From: a virus | Length of the DNA stretch: 64,000 bases | Strand: one strand, 5' to 3' | IMG/VR virus record: IMGVR_UViG_3300020057_000027 | Location: 62,001-126,000 of that record | Shown: one piece after another, positions 37,086-44,822 of the stretch | How positions within the stretch are numbered: the stretch's first letter is position 1 | Layout: the number at the start of each line of letters is the position of its first letter | Made by a program: the position numbers and the translations under genes | Notes under the pieces: generated by a model | Told to the model about the DNA's origin: nothing | Seen by the model: the letters and a program-made list of their open reading frames with translations, nothing else | Database searches by the model: none

Positions 37086-37261
37086 TTATTACGCATTTTT
37101 CTTTCCCGGATTCTGAATCGGCCAAGCAAAATCCATGCCAATTAGGCCGGCTAAGAAAAACTCTTAGACAGGCCTACAACATTCTCGTAGACGCCGGCAG
37201 GCCGGGAGGCCTTGCAAGAATCATACCAAAGTATTCCAGAATTATTTGGATTAAGTATTGA
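37037..37261 (+). pseudogene. Coding remnant downstream of the duplication
   Basis: Open frame with only a TTG start, immediately after an in-frame TAA. Protein-like content (PCQLGRLRKTLRQAYNILVD then AGRPGGLARIIPKYSRIIWI). Higher GC than its neighbours. Probably the C-terminal part of the gene broken by the duplication. Confidence 0.45.
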
Positions 37262-37287
37262 CAGCCGCCAACAATCCATGGTATACT
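37258..37287 (+). promoter_or_regulatory. Sigma70 promoter, leaderless spacing
   Basis: TTGACA, 18 bases, TATACT, then TAGTAT and the ATG at 37294. Confidence 0.7.
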
Positions 37288-37293
37288 TAGTAT

Positions 37294-37536
37294 ATGATAA
37301 AGAATCAAGAGACATTAGACGGACGCTATAACAGGTTAAACAATATGCACTATAGCGAAAGATTGAAACAAGAGGCAGCAATATTAGAAGCCCGGCTTGC
37401 TAATGCTGAAAAGACTATCCAAGAATTCAGAAAACATTTGGAGTCTACAAAGTTTCATAACGATCCTACTATTCAGGTTCGGGATGTTAATAATTATCTT
37501 TTAGATATTTTAGATGACATTAGAGGTATAGCATAA
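37294..37536 (+). CDS. Small coiled-coil protein
   Basis: 80 residues; helix RLKQEAAILEARLANAEKTI with heptads. Leaderless mRNA expected. Its last base overlaps the next ATG. Confidence 0.6.
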   Translation: MIKNQETLDGRYNRLNNMHYSERLKQEAAILEARLANAEKTIQEFRKHLESTKFHNDPTIQVRDVNNYLLDILDDIRGIA

Positions 37537-37826
37537 TGAAAAAGATTACACTTCTATTTTTAACAGATCCGGGACATGGTTGGTTGAAGGTTCGGCGCTC
37601 AGTAGTTGAGGCGGCCGGAGTTGCTCAGTCGATTAGTCAGTACAGCTATCAAAGAAACAATCATGTATATTTGGAACAAGATTGTGATGCCGGACAACTT
37701 CTTGAAGCTCTAAAAGCTCAAGGTGTTGAAGTGAAGATCAAGAATGTGACTGCTAGAAATAAGCAATCCAAAATCCGAAGTTATCACAGATATACTAAAC
37801 CTTATGTATCATGTTTCGGAGGTTAA
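37536..37826 (+). CDS. Conserved small phage protein
   Basis: 96 residues. GHGWLKVRRSVVEAAGVAQS then SQYSYQRNNHVYLEQDCDAG and QLLEALKAQGVEV is a widespread small phage family (SYxRG--VYLEED-DA). Function unknown. Confidence 0.75.
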   Translation: MKKITLLFLTDPGHGWLKVRRSVVEAAGVAQSISQYSYQRNNHVYLEQDCDAGQLLEALKAQGVEVKIKNVTARNKQSKIRSYHRYTKPYVSCFGG

Positions 37827-37827
37827 T

Positions 37828-38034
37828 ATGAATCCACAATATGATAAGTCACACGGCTCGCCGTATGATCGTGGTACCAGTGCTGATGCATACTACGGCA
37901 GAGGAATTGAACCACACAAGTATCCAAATGGCACGTACAATGCGCCAAAGTTGGAACTAACAGATCCAAAAAAGATAGAAGCATACTTGGCCGGTTATCG
38001 AGGAGAGACTGATGATCGCAAGGTGTGGGAATAA
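37828..38034 (+). CDS. Conserved small phage protein
   Basis: 68 residues from the ATG at 37828, with CGGAGG upstream. YDKSHGSPYDRGTSADAYYG then RGIEPHKYPNGTYNAPK and AYLAGYRGE follow a family found in many phages, often beside the previous one. Function unknown. Confidence 0.8.
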   Translation: MNPQYDKSHGSPYDRGTSADAYYGRGIEPHKYPNGTYNAPKLELTDPKKIEAYLAGYRGETDDRKVWE

Positions 38035-38048
38035 TTTTGGAGTAATGC

Positions 38049-38077
38049 TTGCATATTGCTGGCAACAGTGATATACT
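38049..38077 (+). promoter_or_regulatory. Sigma70-like promoter
   Basis: TTGCAT, 17 bases, TATACT. The 60-base leader holds GGCG-GGTG-CGCC and a T-run before the Shine-Dalgarno of the gene at 38150. Confidence 0.6.
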
Positions 38078-38149
38078 GGTATTATAGAAAGTAGAAACCG
38101 AAGGCGGGTGCGCCGCTAGTAGAGTTTTTTTAAATTGGAGTATGATAAA

Positions 38150-38395
38150 ATGACTAAAGTAAGTACAGAGAAGAAAGAGTTGGCCGAGAAGATCGTGCAG
38201 GCTCTAGGGCCTATTGTGACCCGAAAGCAGGTTCTAGCGTTCGTTAAGTCGAACGGCGGAGCGGTTGCTGATGTGCGGTTCATCTTTAATAACAAGAACT
38301 TCCGGGCCGGTCGTGGTCAGTATGATCTTTCAAGCCTTAATGGTGTTGAAGCTACTAACACTTCCGTAGTGGGTGCTCCTGTTGTGAGTGCATAG
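38150..38395 (+). CDS. Stand-alone small domain related to the AAA ATPase N-terminus
   Basis: 81 residues from the ATG at 38150, with TTGGAG upstream. VTRKQVLAFVKSNGGAVADV then FRAGRGQYDL aligns with FTRDEVKALAKENGIKTTEL then ERGRYGVV at the N-terminus of the ATPase at 39296. Looks like a small winged-helix or HTH-type module. A regulator or decoy of the ATPase is possible. Confidence 0.65.
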   Translation: MTKVSTEKKELAEKIVQALGPIVTRKQVLAFVKSNGGAVADVRFIFNNKNFRAGRGQYDLSSLNGVEATNTSVVGAPVVSA

Positions 38396-38472
38396 TCCTC
38401 AGGGCTAATAAATTTCCTACCTGCCCTATTGAGCATCCTGGCATACGATGTGGGACGTGTATGCTTTTTGTT

Positions 38473-38480
38473 TATAAATA
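38473..38480 (+). promoter_or_regulatory. Late promoter octamer, leaderless spacing
   Basis: TATAAATA, exact T4 late consensus, five bases before the ATG at 38486. Confidence 0.6.
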
Positions 38481-38485
38481 ACTTT

Positions 38486-38755
38486 ATGGATAAAAGGTTC
38501 ATGCAATTATTGTTTACTCCGTTCTTTAGTGCAGCTATGCAGGGCACGGACTCGCATATTCCTGGACAGGAATATATCAATATAATGGTTAAGCGCATCA
38601 AAGAAATTAAAGCGCCGTTACAAACTGAGGTTCTGTTATACCTGGCCGCCGAATTAGAAAACACAGTAAGAAAGCTTCCAAGCATTCCGAGAGATCTCCG
38701 AGACGATTTCAAGCTTAAGATCGAAGCAATCAAGAAAGTCCTAGAAGAGTTCTAA
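38486..38755 (+). CDS. Small helical protein
   Basis: 89 residues from the ATG at 38486. YINIMVKRIKEIKAPLQTEV then LLYLAAELENTVRKLPSIPR. The late octamer places +1 on the start codon. No family recognised. Confidence 0.6.
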   Translation: MDKRFMQLLFTPFFSAAMQGTDSHIPGQEYINIMVKRIKEIKAPLQTEVLLYLAAELENTVRKLPSIPRDLRDDFKLKIEAIKKVLEEF

Positions 38756-38810
38756 TCATATCACATAGTTACGGCTGTCCAAAATACGAGTTTTTCGTAG
38801 CCGAATAGTC

Positions 38811-38840
38811 TTGACTTAAGTGTGGATTGTATGGTATACT
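38811..38840 (+). promoter_or_regulatory. Sigma70 promoter, leaderless spacing
   Basis: TTGACT, 18 bases, TATACT, TAGTAT, then the ATG at 38847. Same -10 to ATG sequence as at 37282-37296. Confidence 0.7.
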
Positions 38841-38846
38841 TAGTAT

Positions 38847-39035
38847 ATGATAAGAAATGAAAACAAAAGCATTGAAGAAGTAATAGAACAGATTAACGAT
38901 TTAACATATGATGTTATGTTGTTAGAATCCGAGTTAAAAGGATGTGAAGTTGTTTCACTAGGTATGGATCTAATGGATCAACTAATAGAAAAGAGAATCA
39001 AACTAGCAATTTTAAAAGACTGTAACGGATTCTAA
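38847..39035 (+). CDS. Small coiled-coil protein
   Basis: 62 residues; helix VIEQINDLTYDVMLLESELK. Leaderless mRNA expected. No family recognised. Confidence 0.55.
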   Translation: MIRNENKSIEEVIEQINDLTYDVMLLESELKGCEVVSLGMDLMDQLIEKRIKLAILKDCNGF

Positions 39036-39036
39036 G

Positions 39037-39261
39037 ATGTGCAAAGTATACGATATATTCGCTCCGAACATTAGGGTAGAAGGCAAAGCATTGGCAACAT
39101 TCAGCACCACGGCAGAGCTTGAAGCCGAGCATGAGATTTTGAAAGCTATACTATTGGATGAGACGGAAGCTAAGTGGATCCAAGAACTTGCATATGAGCA
39201 GATACAAATAGTGGAATGTGCAATTTCAATACTTGACATGTCATCCACACATGTGCTATAA
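39037..39261 (+). CDS. Small helical protein
   Basis: 74 residues, one base after the previous stop. Helices TAELEAEHEILKAILLDETE and QIQIVECAISILDM. The promoter of the next operon lies inside its end. Confidence 0.55.
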   Translation: MCKVYDIFAPNIRVEGKALATFSTTAELEAEHEILKAILLDETEAKWIQELAYEQIQIVECAISILDMSSTHVL

Positions 39262-39262
39262 T
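39233..39262 (+). promoter_or_regulatory. Sigma70 promoter for the ATPase gene
   Basis: TTGACA, 18 bases, TATAAT. Here a normal 5' leader with AGAGGG precedes the ATG. Confidence 0.75.
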
Positions 39263-39295
39263 AGATTATAAGATAAAAATAGAGGGTTGTTAATT

Positions 39296-40234
39296 ATGAG
39301 TAATTTAGTTGAAGTATTAAAGAGTTCCGGTTCCACTAGTTTCACAAGAGACGAAGTGAAAGCACTAGCAAAGGAAAATGGAATTAAGACTACAGAGCTT
39401 AAAGCGTTTCTCCAAGATCCTGCTAATCGTCAAGAGCGCGGCCGCTATGGTGTAGTGATTACGCAAGCAAAGCCTGTACAGACAGAAACGGAAGAACAGA
39501 TTGCAGTAAGAATCCGGGATCGTTTTGAGATACTAGAATCACTTTCTAGTTCCGCCGCTTCAGGTGAAACTCGGGCCCTAATAGTAAGCGGCCCTCCGGG
39601 ACTTGGTAAAACTCACACAGTAACAAACACAGTAGAAGCACTATGCCGGGATAACGTAGTTGTTACCCTATCAGGTTCCGCCTCAGCTATCGGGTTGTAT
39701 AGAGGTTTATCAGACACAAGATCAAAAGGTTCAGTATTGATCTTAGATGATTGTGATGCGGTATTCTTTGACCTAGCAAGTTTATCACTACTTAAGGCCG
39801 CTTGTGATAGCACAAAGAAAAGAATCCTAAGATGGTCTAGTGAATACCACTTTGGCGGAGACGCTATAGACAAGTGTTTCGAGTATCACGGAACAGTTAT
39901 ATTCATTACCAATATAGACTTTGATGCCGAGTTAGCACGTAGATCAAAACTAACACCACATTTGGAAGCCTTAATGTCAAGAGCGCATTATCTCACGTTA
40001 GGTATTAGAACCAAGAAAGATTTTATAGTACGTATCATTGATGTGATCAAGGTGATGTACAATAAGGGCGAATTCGGAAAAGATGAAGCTGTGGATGCTA
40101 TTACCTTTATTAAAGACCATGCTGATAGTCTTAGAGAGTTGTCATGTAGAACAGCTATTAAGATTACACAGTTACGCAAGAGTCTCCCGGATGATTGGGA
40201 ACGTGTAGCAAGAATAACAATGTGTAAGGAATAG
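39296..40234 (+). CDS. AAA ATPase with N-terminal winged-helix-like domain
   Basis: 312 residues from the ATG at 39296. N-terminal module (residues 1-60), then Walker A SGPPGLGKTHTV near 105, Walker B GSVLILDDCDAVFFD near 150, sensor GTVIFITNIDFD near 210 and ARRSKLTPHLEALMSRAHYL as the arginine-finger region. It is an ATPase of the type many large phages carry without known function; it may remodel a nucleoprotein complex. Strong promoter and Shine-Dalgarno. Confidence 0.85.
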   Translation: MSNLVEVLKSSGSTSFTRDEVKALAKENGIKTTELKAFLQDPANRQERGRYGVVITQAKPVQTETEEQIAVRIRDRFEILESLSSSAASGETRALIVSGPPGLGKTHTVTNTVEALCRDNVVVTLSGSASAIGLYRGLSDTRSKGSVLILDDCDAVFFDLASLSLLKAACDSTKKRILRWSSEYHFGGDAIDKCFEYHGTVIFITNIDFDAELARRSKLTPHLEALMSRAHYLTLGIRTKKDFIVRIIDVIKVMYNKGEFGKDEAVDAITFIKDHADSLRELSCRTAIKITQLRKSLPDDWERVARITMCKE

Positions 40235-40246
40235 CATATAGACAGG

Positions 40247-40267
40247 GCCGGGACTAAGAATCCCGGC
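40247..40267 (+). terminator. GC-rich hairpin after the ATPase gene
   Basis: GCCGGGA-CTAAGAA-TCCCGGC, 7-bp perfect stem, 13 bases past the stop. No T-run follows, so it may be an mRNA-stabilising 3' hairpin rather than a true terminator. Confidence 0.5.
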
Positions 40268-40357
40268 TCGATTAAAATTAAAAAGAATACAAGGTTCGTG
40301 TGAGGATCCGTTTTAAGTAGGAAATAAAAAAAGAACCATTTATATAAGAGAGTACCT

Positions 40358-40570
40358 ATGACGACAGCGCAAAATTTAAAACCCATTCCAAAAAAATCTG
40401 GTAAAAAAATTTCAGACCCTATTAGTGATTTTTCTACACTCCGAGAATTCCTTAATAAAGAGTTTGCAAGAAAACAAGAGGTTAAGCGACATTTAGAATA
40501 TGAGCTTAGTTTAATCGATCAAGAGTTTGAAGAACTTAAAGAGTTATATCAACAGGTTAAGACATCTTAA
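40358..40570 (+). CDS. Small coiled-coil protein
   Basis: 70 residues; AGAGAG upstream. Basic N-terminus (PIPKKSGKKI), then helix EVKRHLEYELSLIDQEFEEL. No family recognised. Confidence 0.55.
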   Translation: MTTAQNLKPIPKKSGKKISDPISDFSTLREFLNKEFARKQEVKRHLEYELSLIDQEFEELKELYQQVKTS

Positions 40571-40578
40571 TTTGACTA

Positions 40579-40607
40579 TTGACAGCCTCCAAAGAGTATG
40601 GTATAAT
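40579..40607 (+). promoter_or_regulatory. Consensus sigma70 promoter
   Basis: TTGACA, 17 bases, TATAAT. A short leader with GAGGTG precedes the regulator gene. Confidence 0.8.
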
Positions 40608-40638
40608 AGTATTATAACATGATGATTGAGGTGAAACA

Positions 40639-41022
40639 ATGTTGAGATTTAGATTAAAAAAATTAATTGAAGAAGTTGCAGAACTAAGAGGTGAAAAATT
40701 TTATCTCACTAACCTAAGCAAAGAATCGGGTTTAGATAAGAACGCACTTTCCAGATTAGCTAATCATCCAAAGATTACACCATCAAGCGAAGTATATAAT
40801 AAACTATTAAACTTTGCTTACAACGAATTCCGCAAAGCATACAAGAACAGAACAGATCAAGAGGTCGCAGAACTTATACAGCGAGATTTTGTTTTGTTCG
40901 TCCCGGATGCTCTAACGGATGCTCTAAAGGTCGCAGTAAAGGTCGCAGAACCTAATCACATAACACCAGACGATTTTGAATATCACACAAGGTACCAATG
41001 GAAAGAGATTAAGAGTATATAA
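40639..41022 (+). CDS. XRE/Cro-type transcriptional regulator
   Basis: 127 residues. FRLKKLIEEVAELRGEKFYL then TNLSKESGLDKNALSRLANH is a helix-turn-helix of the Cro/C1 family. EVYNKLLNFAYNEFRK completes the domain. The C-terminal part (VAELIQRDFVLFVPD) may dimerise. It sits after its own consensus promoter, which suggests autoregulation. Targets may be the many sigma70-like promoters nearby. Confidence 0.8.
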   Translation: MLRFRLKKLIEEVAELRGEKFYLTNLSKESGLDKNALSRLANHPKITPSSEVYNKLLNFAYNEFRKAYKNRTDQEVAELIQRDFVLFVPDALTDALKVAVKVAEPNHITPDDFEYHTRYQWKEIKSI

Positions 41023-41079
41023 CGACACACTAAGTTTCCGATTATACTTCTATCTACAGAGTAAAGGGTTTAAGTTGAT

Positions 41080-41262
41080 ATGATACACAAAGCTTCCGTA
41101 AATTACCAGAACGTACCATCTTGGAAACTTGTTTTGATTCTCAAAGACTGTAAAAAGCTGCTTGACAGTAGACCTGATTATAGTGTACAATTAAGAGAGA
41201 GGTTGAAGAACACTATTAAGCTACTGAGAAATATTTTAATTCAGAGACAGGTGTTAGCATGA
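41080..41262 (+). CDS. Small helical protein
   Basis: 60 residues. VPSWKLVLILKDCKKLLDSR then LRERLKNTIKLLRNILIQRQ. Its stop overlaps the next ATG (ATGA). Confidence 0.5.
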   Translation: MIHKASVNYQNVPSWKLVLILKDCKKLLDSRPDYSVQLRERLKNTIKLLRNILIQRQVLA

Positions 41263-41366
41263 AAGGTCGGTCACTAAATGAGTTTGAGCAGATTAGGTTT
41301 GAGTTAAACAAACGAGGTGTTACATTCCTGTGGATGAAAATTCTGGGTATTCGTTTTATGAGATAA
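41259..41366 (+). CDS. Very small protein
   Basis: 35 residues: MKGRSLNEFEQIRFELNKRG, then VTFLWMKILGIRFMR. Coupled to the previous gene by an ATGA overlap. Function unknown. Confidence 0.4.
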   Translation: MKGRSLNEFEQIRFELNKRGVTFLWMKILGIRFMR

Positions 41367-41394
41367 CAGAAAAGTTTTTAAGTGAGTTTAGAAA

Positions 41395-41613
41395 ATGATT
41401 GATATAGTTATTCCTAGGTTGCTGAGTGGTTGCTGTGGAGCAAAGCTAATAAACGGAAGCATGTGTTCAGACTGTAAAGAACACGCTGATGTATATTGCG
41501 AGACGTGCGGTTCAGAATACGAGTACGGCACAGAGTCGTGTGTGGTGTGTGGTGCTAAAGAGATGACGATTGATGATGTACGAGACTTACTTGGACGTGC
41601 TGATGGTGAATAG
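41395..41613 (+). CDS. Small zinc-ribbon protein
   Basis: 72 residues with eight Cys: CCGAKL, CSDCKE, CETCGSEY and CVVCGAKE, enough for two zinc sites, and an acidic end (MTIDDVRDLLGRADGE). No Shine-Dalgarno of note. Possibly nucleic-acid or protein binding. Confidence 0.65.
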   Translation: MIDIVIPRLLSGCCGAKLINGSMCSDCKEHADVYCETCGSEYEYGTESCVVCGAKEMTIDDVRDLLGRADGE

Positions 41614-41648
41614 GACGGCTTAGCGATTAAACGATATAGATTGATAAT

Positions 41649-41873
41649 ATGAAAACTACTTTTGATATTGATAACGAGATGGTGATGTTGGCTAATTCAG
41701 TTGTCACAGTAGTTAATGGACACGATGGAAAGTTTTATCTTCACGTCACAAAGTCACGGTCTAAAGAGCAGACAGATAAACCTATTGTGTGTGATAATAG
41801 AGAAGAGTTTGCAAAGATGCTTGTAAGAATTATGTTTGATGAAAAATGTTTTATTGAAAGAGTAATACAATGA
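41649..41873 (+). CDS. Small alpha/beta protein
   Basis: 74 residues. VVTVVNGHDGKFYLHVTKSR gives a beta hairpin, then an acidic helix. Overlaps the next gene (ATGA). Confidence 0.55.
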   Translation: MKTTFDIDNEMVMLANSVVTVVNGHDGKFYLHVTKSRSKEQTDKPIVCDNREEFAKMLVRIMFDEKCFIERVIQ

Positions 41874-42112
41874 AAGAAAAATACGTGCTATTAAAGAAAG
41901 AGTATTCAGAAGAAGATCTTTATGATCTTGAAAGAGACGTGTCAGAGATACATGACTTTCCTAAGGATGCGGAATATAAACGATTGAAGAACGATGATGA
42001 CTTCAAAGCTGGAACTTATTTGGTTACTATAGTTTATGTTCCTGGAGATGGTGATAGACTAGAAGGTGGTTCAGAACTTGACGAAGACGATGTGGATTTG
42101 GGAGGTAGTTAA
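41870..42112 (+). CDS. Small acidic protein
   Basis: 80 residues, rich in Asp and Glu (about 30 percent), ending GGSELDEDDVDLGGS. Could mimic DNA charge, but no known inhibitor family is recognised. Confidence 0.55.
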   Translation: MKEKYVLLKKEYSEEDLYDLERDVSEIHDFPKDAEYKRLKNDDDFKAGTYLVTIVYVPGDGDRLEGGSELDEDDVDLGGS

Positions 42113-42331
42113 ATGGAACTTAATAGAGAACCAACACAAGCAGATATTAAAGAGTACGTAAGACAAGCACTTTGCAGAATGTTAAATGATGCACTTGAGT
42201 TGAATGATCTACAGTTACAACGTGGAGAAGATCCAGCAGTGGTGAAAGCTACTGAAGAGGATATAATGGAAGACTTTCAAATGATGCTTGACTGGTTTAG
42301 ATTAACAGAGTATAATAAACAGAGAAGGTAA
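42113..42331 (+). CDS. Small acidic helical protein
   Basis: 72 residues directly after the previous stop, with GGGAGG upstream. Helices ADIKEYVRQALCRMLNDALE and ATEEDIMEDFQMMLDWFR. Confidence 0.55.
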   Translation: MELNREPTQADIKEYVRQALCRMLNDALELNDLQLQRGEDPAVVKATEEDIMEDFQMMLDWFRLTEYNKQRR

Positions 42332-42335
42332 AATT

Positions 42336-42623
42336 ATGTCAACCATTTACATAGTGCGAGGCCAAACTGGTATATACGACGATCATTATGAATGGAATGT
42401 AATGGCATTTACCGATAAACAACAAGCACAATTTAGGGTTTCTATTCTTCATACTATATTAAAAGAACATAATGCACTTTATGAAAATGGTATTGATTGC
42501 GCCGCTTATAATGATAAAGATGTAAAAGCATTACTGGAATCTGAAATAAAAAACTTTGACCCACACTTTTCTTTAGATTATACCGGAACAGAATATCAAA
42601 TTGAAGAACTTGAATTGGTATGA
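42336..42623 (+). CDS. Conserved small phage protein
   Basis: 95 residues. IYIVRGQTGIYDDHYEWNVM then AFTDKQQAQFRVSILHTIL fits a family common in phages (YIV-G--G-YSD--EW-V-AF-D---A). Function unknown. Confidence 0.7.
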   Translation: MSTIYIVRGQTGIYDDHYEWNVMAFTDKQQAQFRVSILHTILKEHNALYENGIDCAAYNDKDVKALLESEIKNFDPHFSLDYTGTEYQIEELELV

Positions 42624-42895
42624 GTAAAAAGAAACTATCAGACAAAGAACTAATCATGAGGTCTGGAGCTTTACTTGCTGAGATGTATCAGGTTATTGGT
42701 GATGCGATGTTTACGTTGGATGAAAAGCGTATAACACAGAAAGAAAAACTTAGAGTAGGAAAGAGATTGCTTGATGCTGCTGATCTAATAGACGCTGAAA
42801 TGGCTAACTGGAATAGCAGATTGAATACTAGAAAACAATGTGATGCTTTTGATAAAGCACTTGACTATGTTAATAAGAAGATGAAGTATGAGTAA
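42620..42895 (+). CDS. Small helical protein
   Basis: 91 residues, ATGA overlap. Long helices LIMRSGALLAEMYQVIGDAM and VGKRLLDAADLIDAEM. Overlaps the next gene by eight bases. Confidence 0.55.
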   Translation: MSKKKLSDKELIMRSGALLAEMYQVIGDAMFTLDEKRITQKEKLRVGKRLLDAADLIDAEMANWNSRLNTRKQCDAFDKALDYVNKKMKYE

Positions 42896-43178
42896 GAAAG
42901 TATTTGTTCCAGATCTATGTTCGGCTAATGTAAAGATTTATTCTTCACTGGAAGAAGCAAACGAGGTGCAAGGTTTTGTGCATCCAGGAGATACTTGTCC
43001 TACATATATGGACGCTCTTATGTTTATTAAGAAGCACACCGAAGAAGATTTACAATATCAAGAAGCCACAGCATGTACAGCACATGCTTGGGCGAATCGT
43101 GATAGAGAAAATCTTATTAAAGTAAAGAAAGAAATTAGAAGTCTATTAACAGGTAGGAAGAATGGAACTAAGAGATAG
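42888..43178 (+). CDS. Small protein of unknown function
   Basis: 96 residues. VKIYSSLEEANEVQGFVHPG then DTCPTYMDALMFIKKHTEED and a basic end. Confidence 0.55.
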   Translation: MSKKVFVPDLCSANVKIYSSLEEANEVQGFVHPGDTCPTYMDALMFIKKHTEEDLQYQEATACTAHAWANRDRENLIKVKKEIRSLLTGRKNGTKR

Positions 43179-43249
43179 ACTATTTTTATGCTTGTATTTC
43201 TTGATGTGATAGTGTATACTTTAGTCTTTATGCAATTGAGGAATTTAAT

Positions 43250-43411
43250 ATGAGTAATCCAGTAGAAGATATAGTAGCAGAAAAAGTAGCACAAGAAATT
43301 ATTACGGTTGAGGAAATTAAAGAAGTCCTTGAGGCCATATCTACATATACTGCACTGCTAGATGTTATAGTACAAAATTTTGAACAGCGCATAGGCGCAT
43401 TGGAGTTATAA
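43250..43411 (+). CDS. Small helical protein
   Basis: 53 residues with GAGGAA upstream. Acidic helix VEEIKEVLEAISTYTALLDV. TATACT lies 29 bases before the ATG (43214-43219), a possible promoter. Confidence 0.5.
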   Translation: MSNPVEDIVAEKVAQEIITVEEIKEVLEAISTYTALLDVIVQNFEQRIGALEL

Positions 43412-43412
43412 C

Positions 43413-43706
43413 ATGGTAGACGTAAAATCAATATTAGCAGAATATGATATCTTTGAAGACGATTTCGGATTCACTGGTGTATCAGAAGATGAAATGAATC
43501 AAGCGGTAGATCAAGCGGTTGCTGCCACAGAGGAAGAAACAATTGCTGAGTATAAAGCAAAATTGCTTGAGGTAGAAAAATTGATTATGCCATTCTTAGG
43601 TAAGCTGCTAAAGACTAATGAAACATTTATCAAGTGGCCACCAGATATTCGTAAACCGACAATACAAAAACAGATTGAAAAGATTTTAGCTATAACTAGG
43701 AGTTAA
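43413..43706 (+). CDS. Small acidic protein
   Basis: 97 residues. Acidic N-terminal half (AEYDIFEDDFGFTGVSEDEM); helical C-terminal half (EYKAKLLEVEKLIMPFLGKL). Confidence 0.55.
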   Translation: MVDVKSILAEYDIFEDDFGFTGVSEDEMNQAVDQAVAATEEETIAEYKAKLLEVEKLIMPFLGKLLKTNETFIKWPPDIRKPTIQKQIEKILAITRS

Positions 43707-43707
43707 T

Positions 43708-43998
43708 ATGACTGAAGATACACCACAAGTAACACTAACAGAGCCAACACCACAAGTTGTTGGAGCTATTGATGCTGAGCCGTTAGCAATTCTTCCAGAT
43801 ACTAAGAGACTGGCGCGAGATAAGTTGATTCATAGACTACAAGTAACAAGCGTGAGGCTTGCGCGAAGACAGACTGGAAATCTTAGTCGTTTGGGAAATC
43901 TTCTTAGACGTGTTAATGGACTTAGAAAGCAGTTAGGTTTTCCTACACTTACATTAGCACAGTTCAGAGGATTTAATCCGCCACCATCTGCGGAATAA
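43708..43998 (+). CDS. Small basic-tailed protein
   Basis: 96 residues, one base after the previous stop, with AGGAG upstream. Disordered Thr/Pro-rich N-terminus, then basic helix LQVTSVRLARRQTGNLSRLG. Possible RNA or DNA binder. Confidence 0.55.
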   Translation: MTEDTPQVTLTEPTPQVVGAIDAEPLAILPDTKRLARDKLIHRLQVTSVRLARRQTGNLSRLGNLLRRVNGLRKQLGFPTLTLAQFRGFNPPPSAE

Positions 43999-44016
43999 CA
44001 AAAGGAAGAGTAATGT

Positions 44017-44100
44017 GTGAGAGGTGACTGGAACTTTCTATTGCCTTGGGTGATTCCGATCTTGTGGGTGATATTAGGTATAATACATTATAGGAGTTAA
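44017..44100 (+). CDS. 27-residue membrane peptide, GTG start
   Basis: GTG with AAGGAAG upstream. RGDWNFLLPWVIPILWVILG then IIHYRS is one membrane span. The end of the ORF supplies the AGGAG of the next gene, so translation is coupled. Confidence 0.5.
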   Translation: MRGDWNFLLPWVIPILWVILGIIHYRS

Positions 44101-44102
44101 TT

Positions 44103-44363
44103 ATGAGTTATTTGAGAGTGAACAGCGTACAAGGAGAATTAGTCCTTGACGTTGATAGAATCGGAGGTGTTGGTGAAGTATTTGCCAATTCAGCTTTAGG
44201 TGGACAAGATGATGCTTTTATTAGTGTAGCATTATTTCTTTCTGGTTATCAAATAACAGTATATGTTAGAGATGCAGAACAGAAAGATAAACTTATTGAA
44301 GCAGTGAAAGATATTCTTAATCAAAGAAAAATTAGACAGCCAATGAAGGTGATTGAAGTATGA
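44103..44363 (+). CDS. Small beta/alpha protein
   Basis: 86 residues. FISVALFLSGYQITVYVRDA then a basic helix and KVIEV. Stop overlaps the next ATG. Confidence 0.55.
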   Translation: MSYLRVNSVQGELVLDVDRIGGVGEVFANSALGGQDDAFISVALFLSGYQITVYVRDAEQKDKLIEAVKDILNQRKIRQPMKVIEV

Positions 44364-44570
44364 GCTTACCATCAGTCGAACTCTCAAGAATTTTAAATAA
44401 TTTGTGCGCGAGATGAAGCAATGGAAATTTTGAAACACGCATGTACTCAATATGCTTCTGGTACTATTCATCCTGAAGACATGGAACTATTTGAACATGA
44501 TTTAGAAGTTATATTCAAAGAATTAGATCTTGCTAATAATGCGTTGAATGATGTACAGTTAAAGCAATAA
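44360..44570 (+). pseudogene. Small gene split by a frameshift
   Basis: An 18-codon frame from 44360 (MSLPSVELSRILNNLCAR) stops at 44416. A second frame continues RDEAMEILKHACTQYASGTI and ends KELDLANNALNDVQLKQ at 44570, with its first ATG at 44421. Joined, they make a natural 70-residue helical protein, so an indel or a programmed shift is likely. The second part could also be expressed alone (49 residues). Confidence 0.45.
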
Positions 44571-44571
44571 T

Positions 44572-44775
44572 ATGGAGCGCATAGATACTAATAAGGAACA
44601 AGCATTATCAGATATTAAAGTAAAAGCATTGTTAGTTATAGAAGCACTTTGTTTTGGTGAGGTAAAGATAGACCAATTAAAACAAAACGAATTGATATAT
44701 AAATTTTCTCATGCTGCTTTAAGTAAAAATGTTTGTAACCGATGTAATCATTCCGATTGGGAAAAAAGAGCTTAA
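44572..44775 (+). CDS. Small protein with Cys pairs
   Basis: 67 residues. Helical, with CNRCNHSDW near the C-terminus, half of a zinc site. Confidence 0.5.
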   Translation: MERIDTNKEQALSDIKVKALLVIEALCFGEVKIDQLKQNELIYKFSHAALSKNVCNRCNHSDWEKRA

Positions 44776-44822
44776 TCAATGGTACTCTGATTTAACTGGA
44801 GCCGGCATAATATAAGTTGAAT

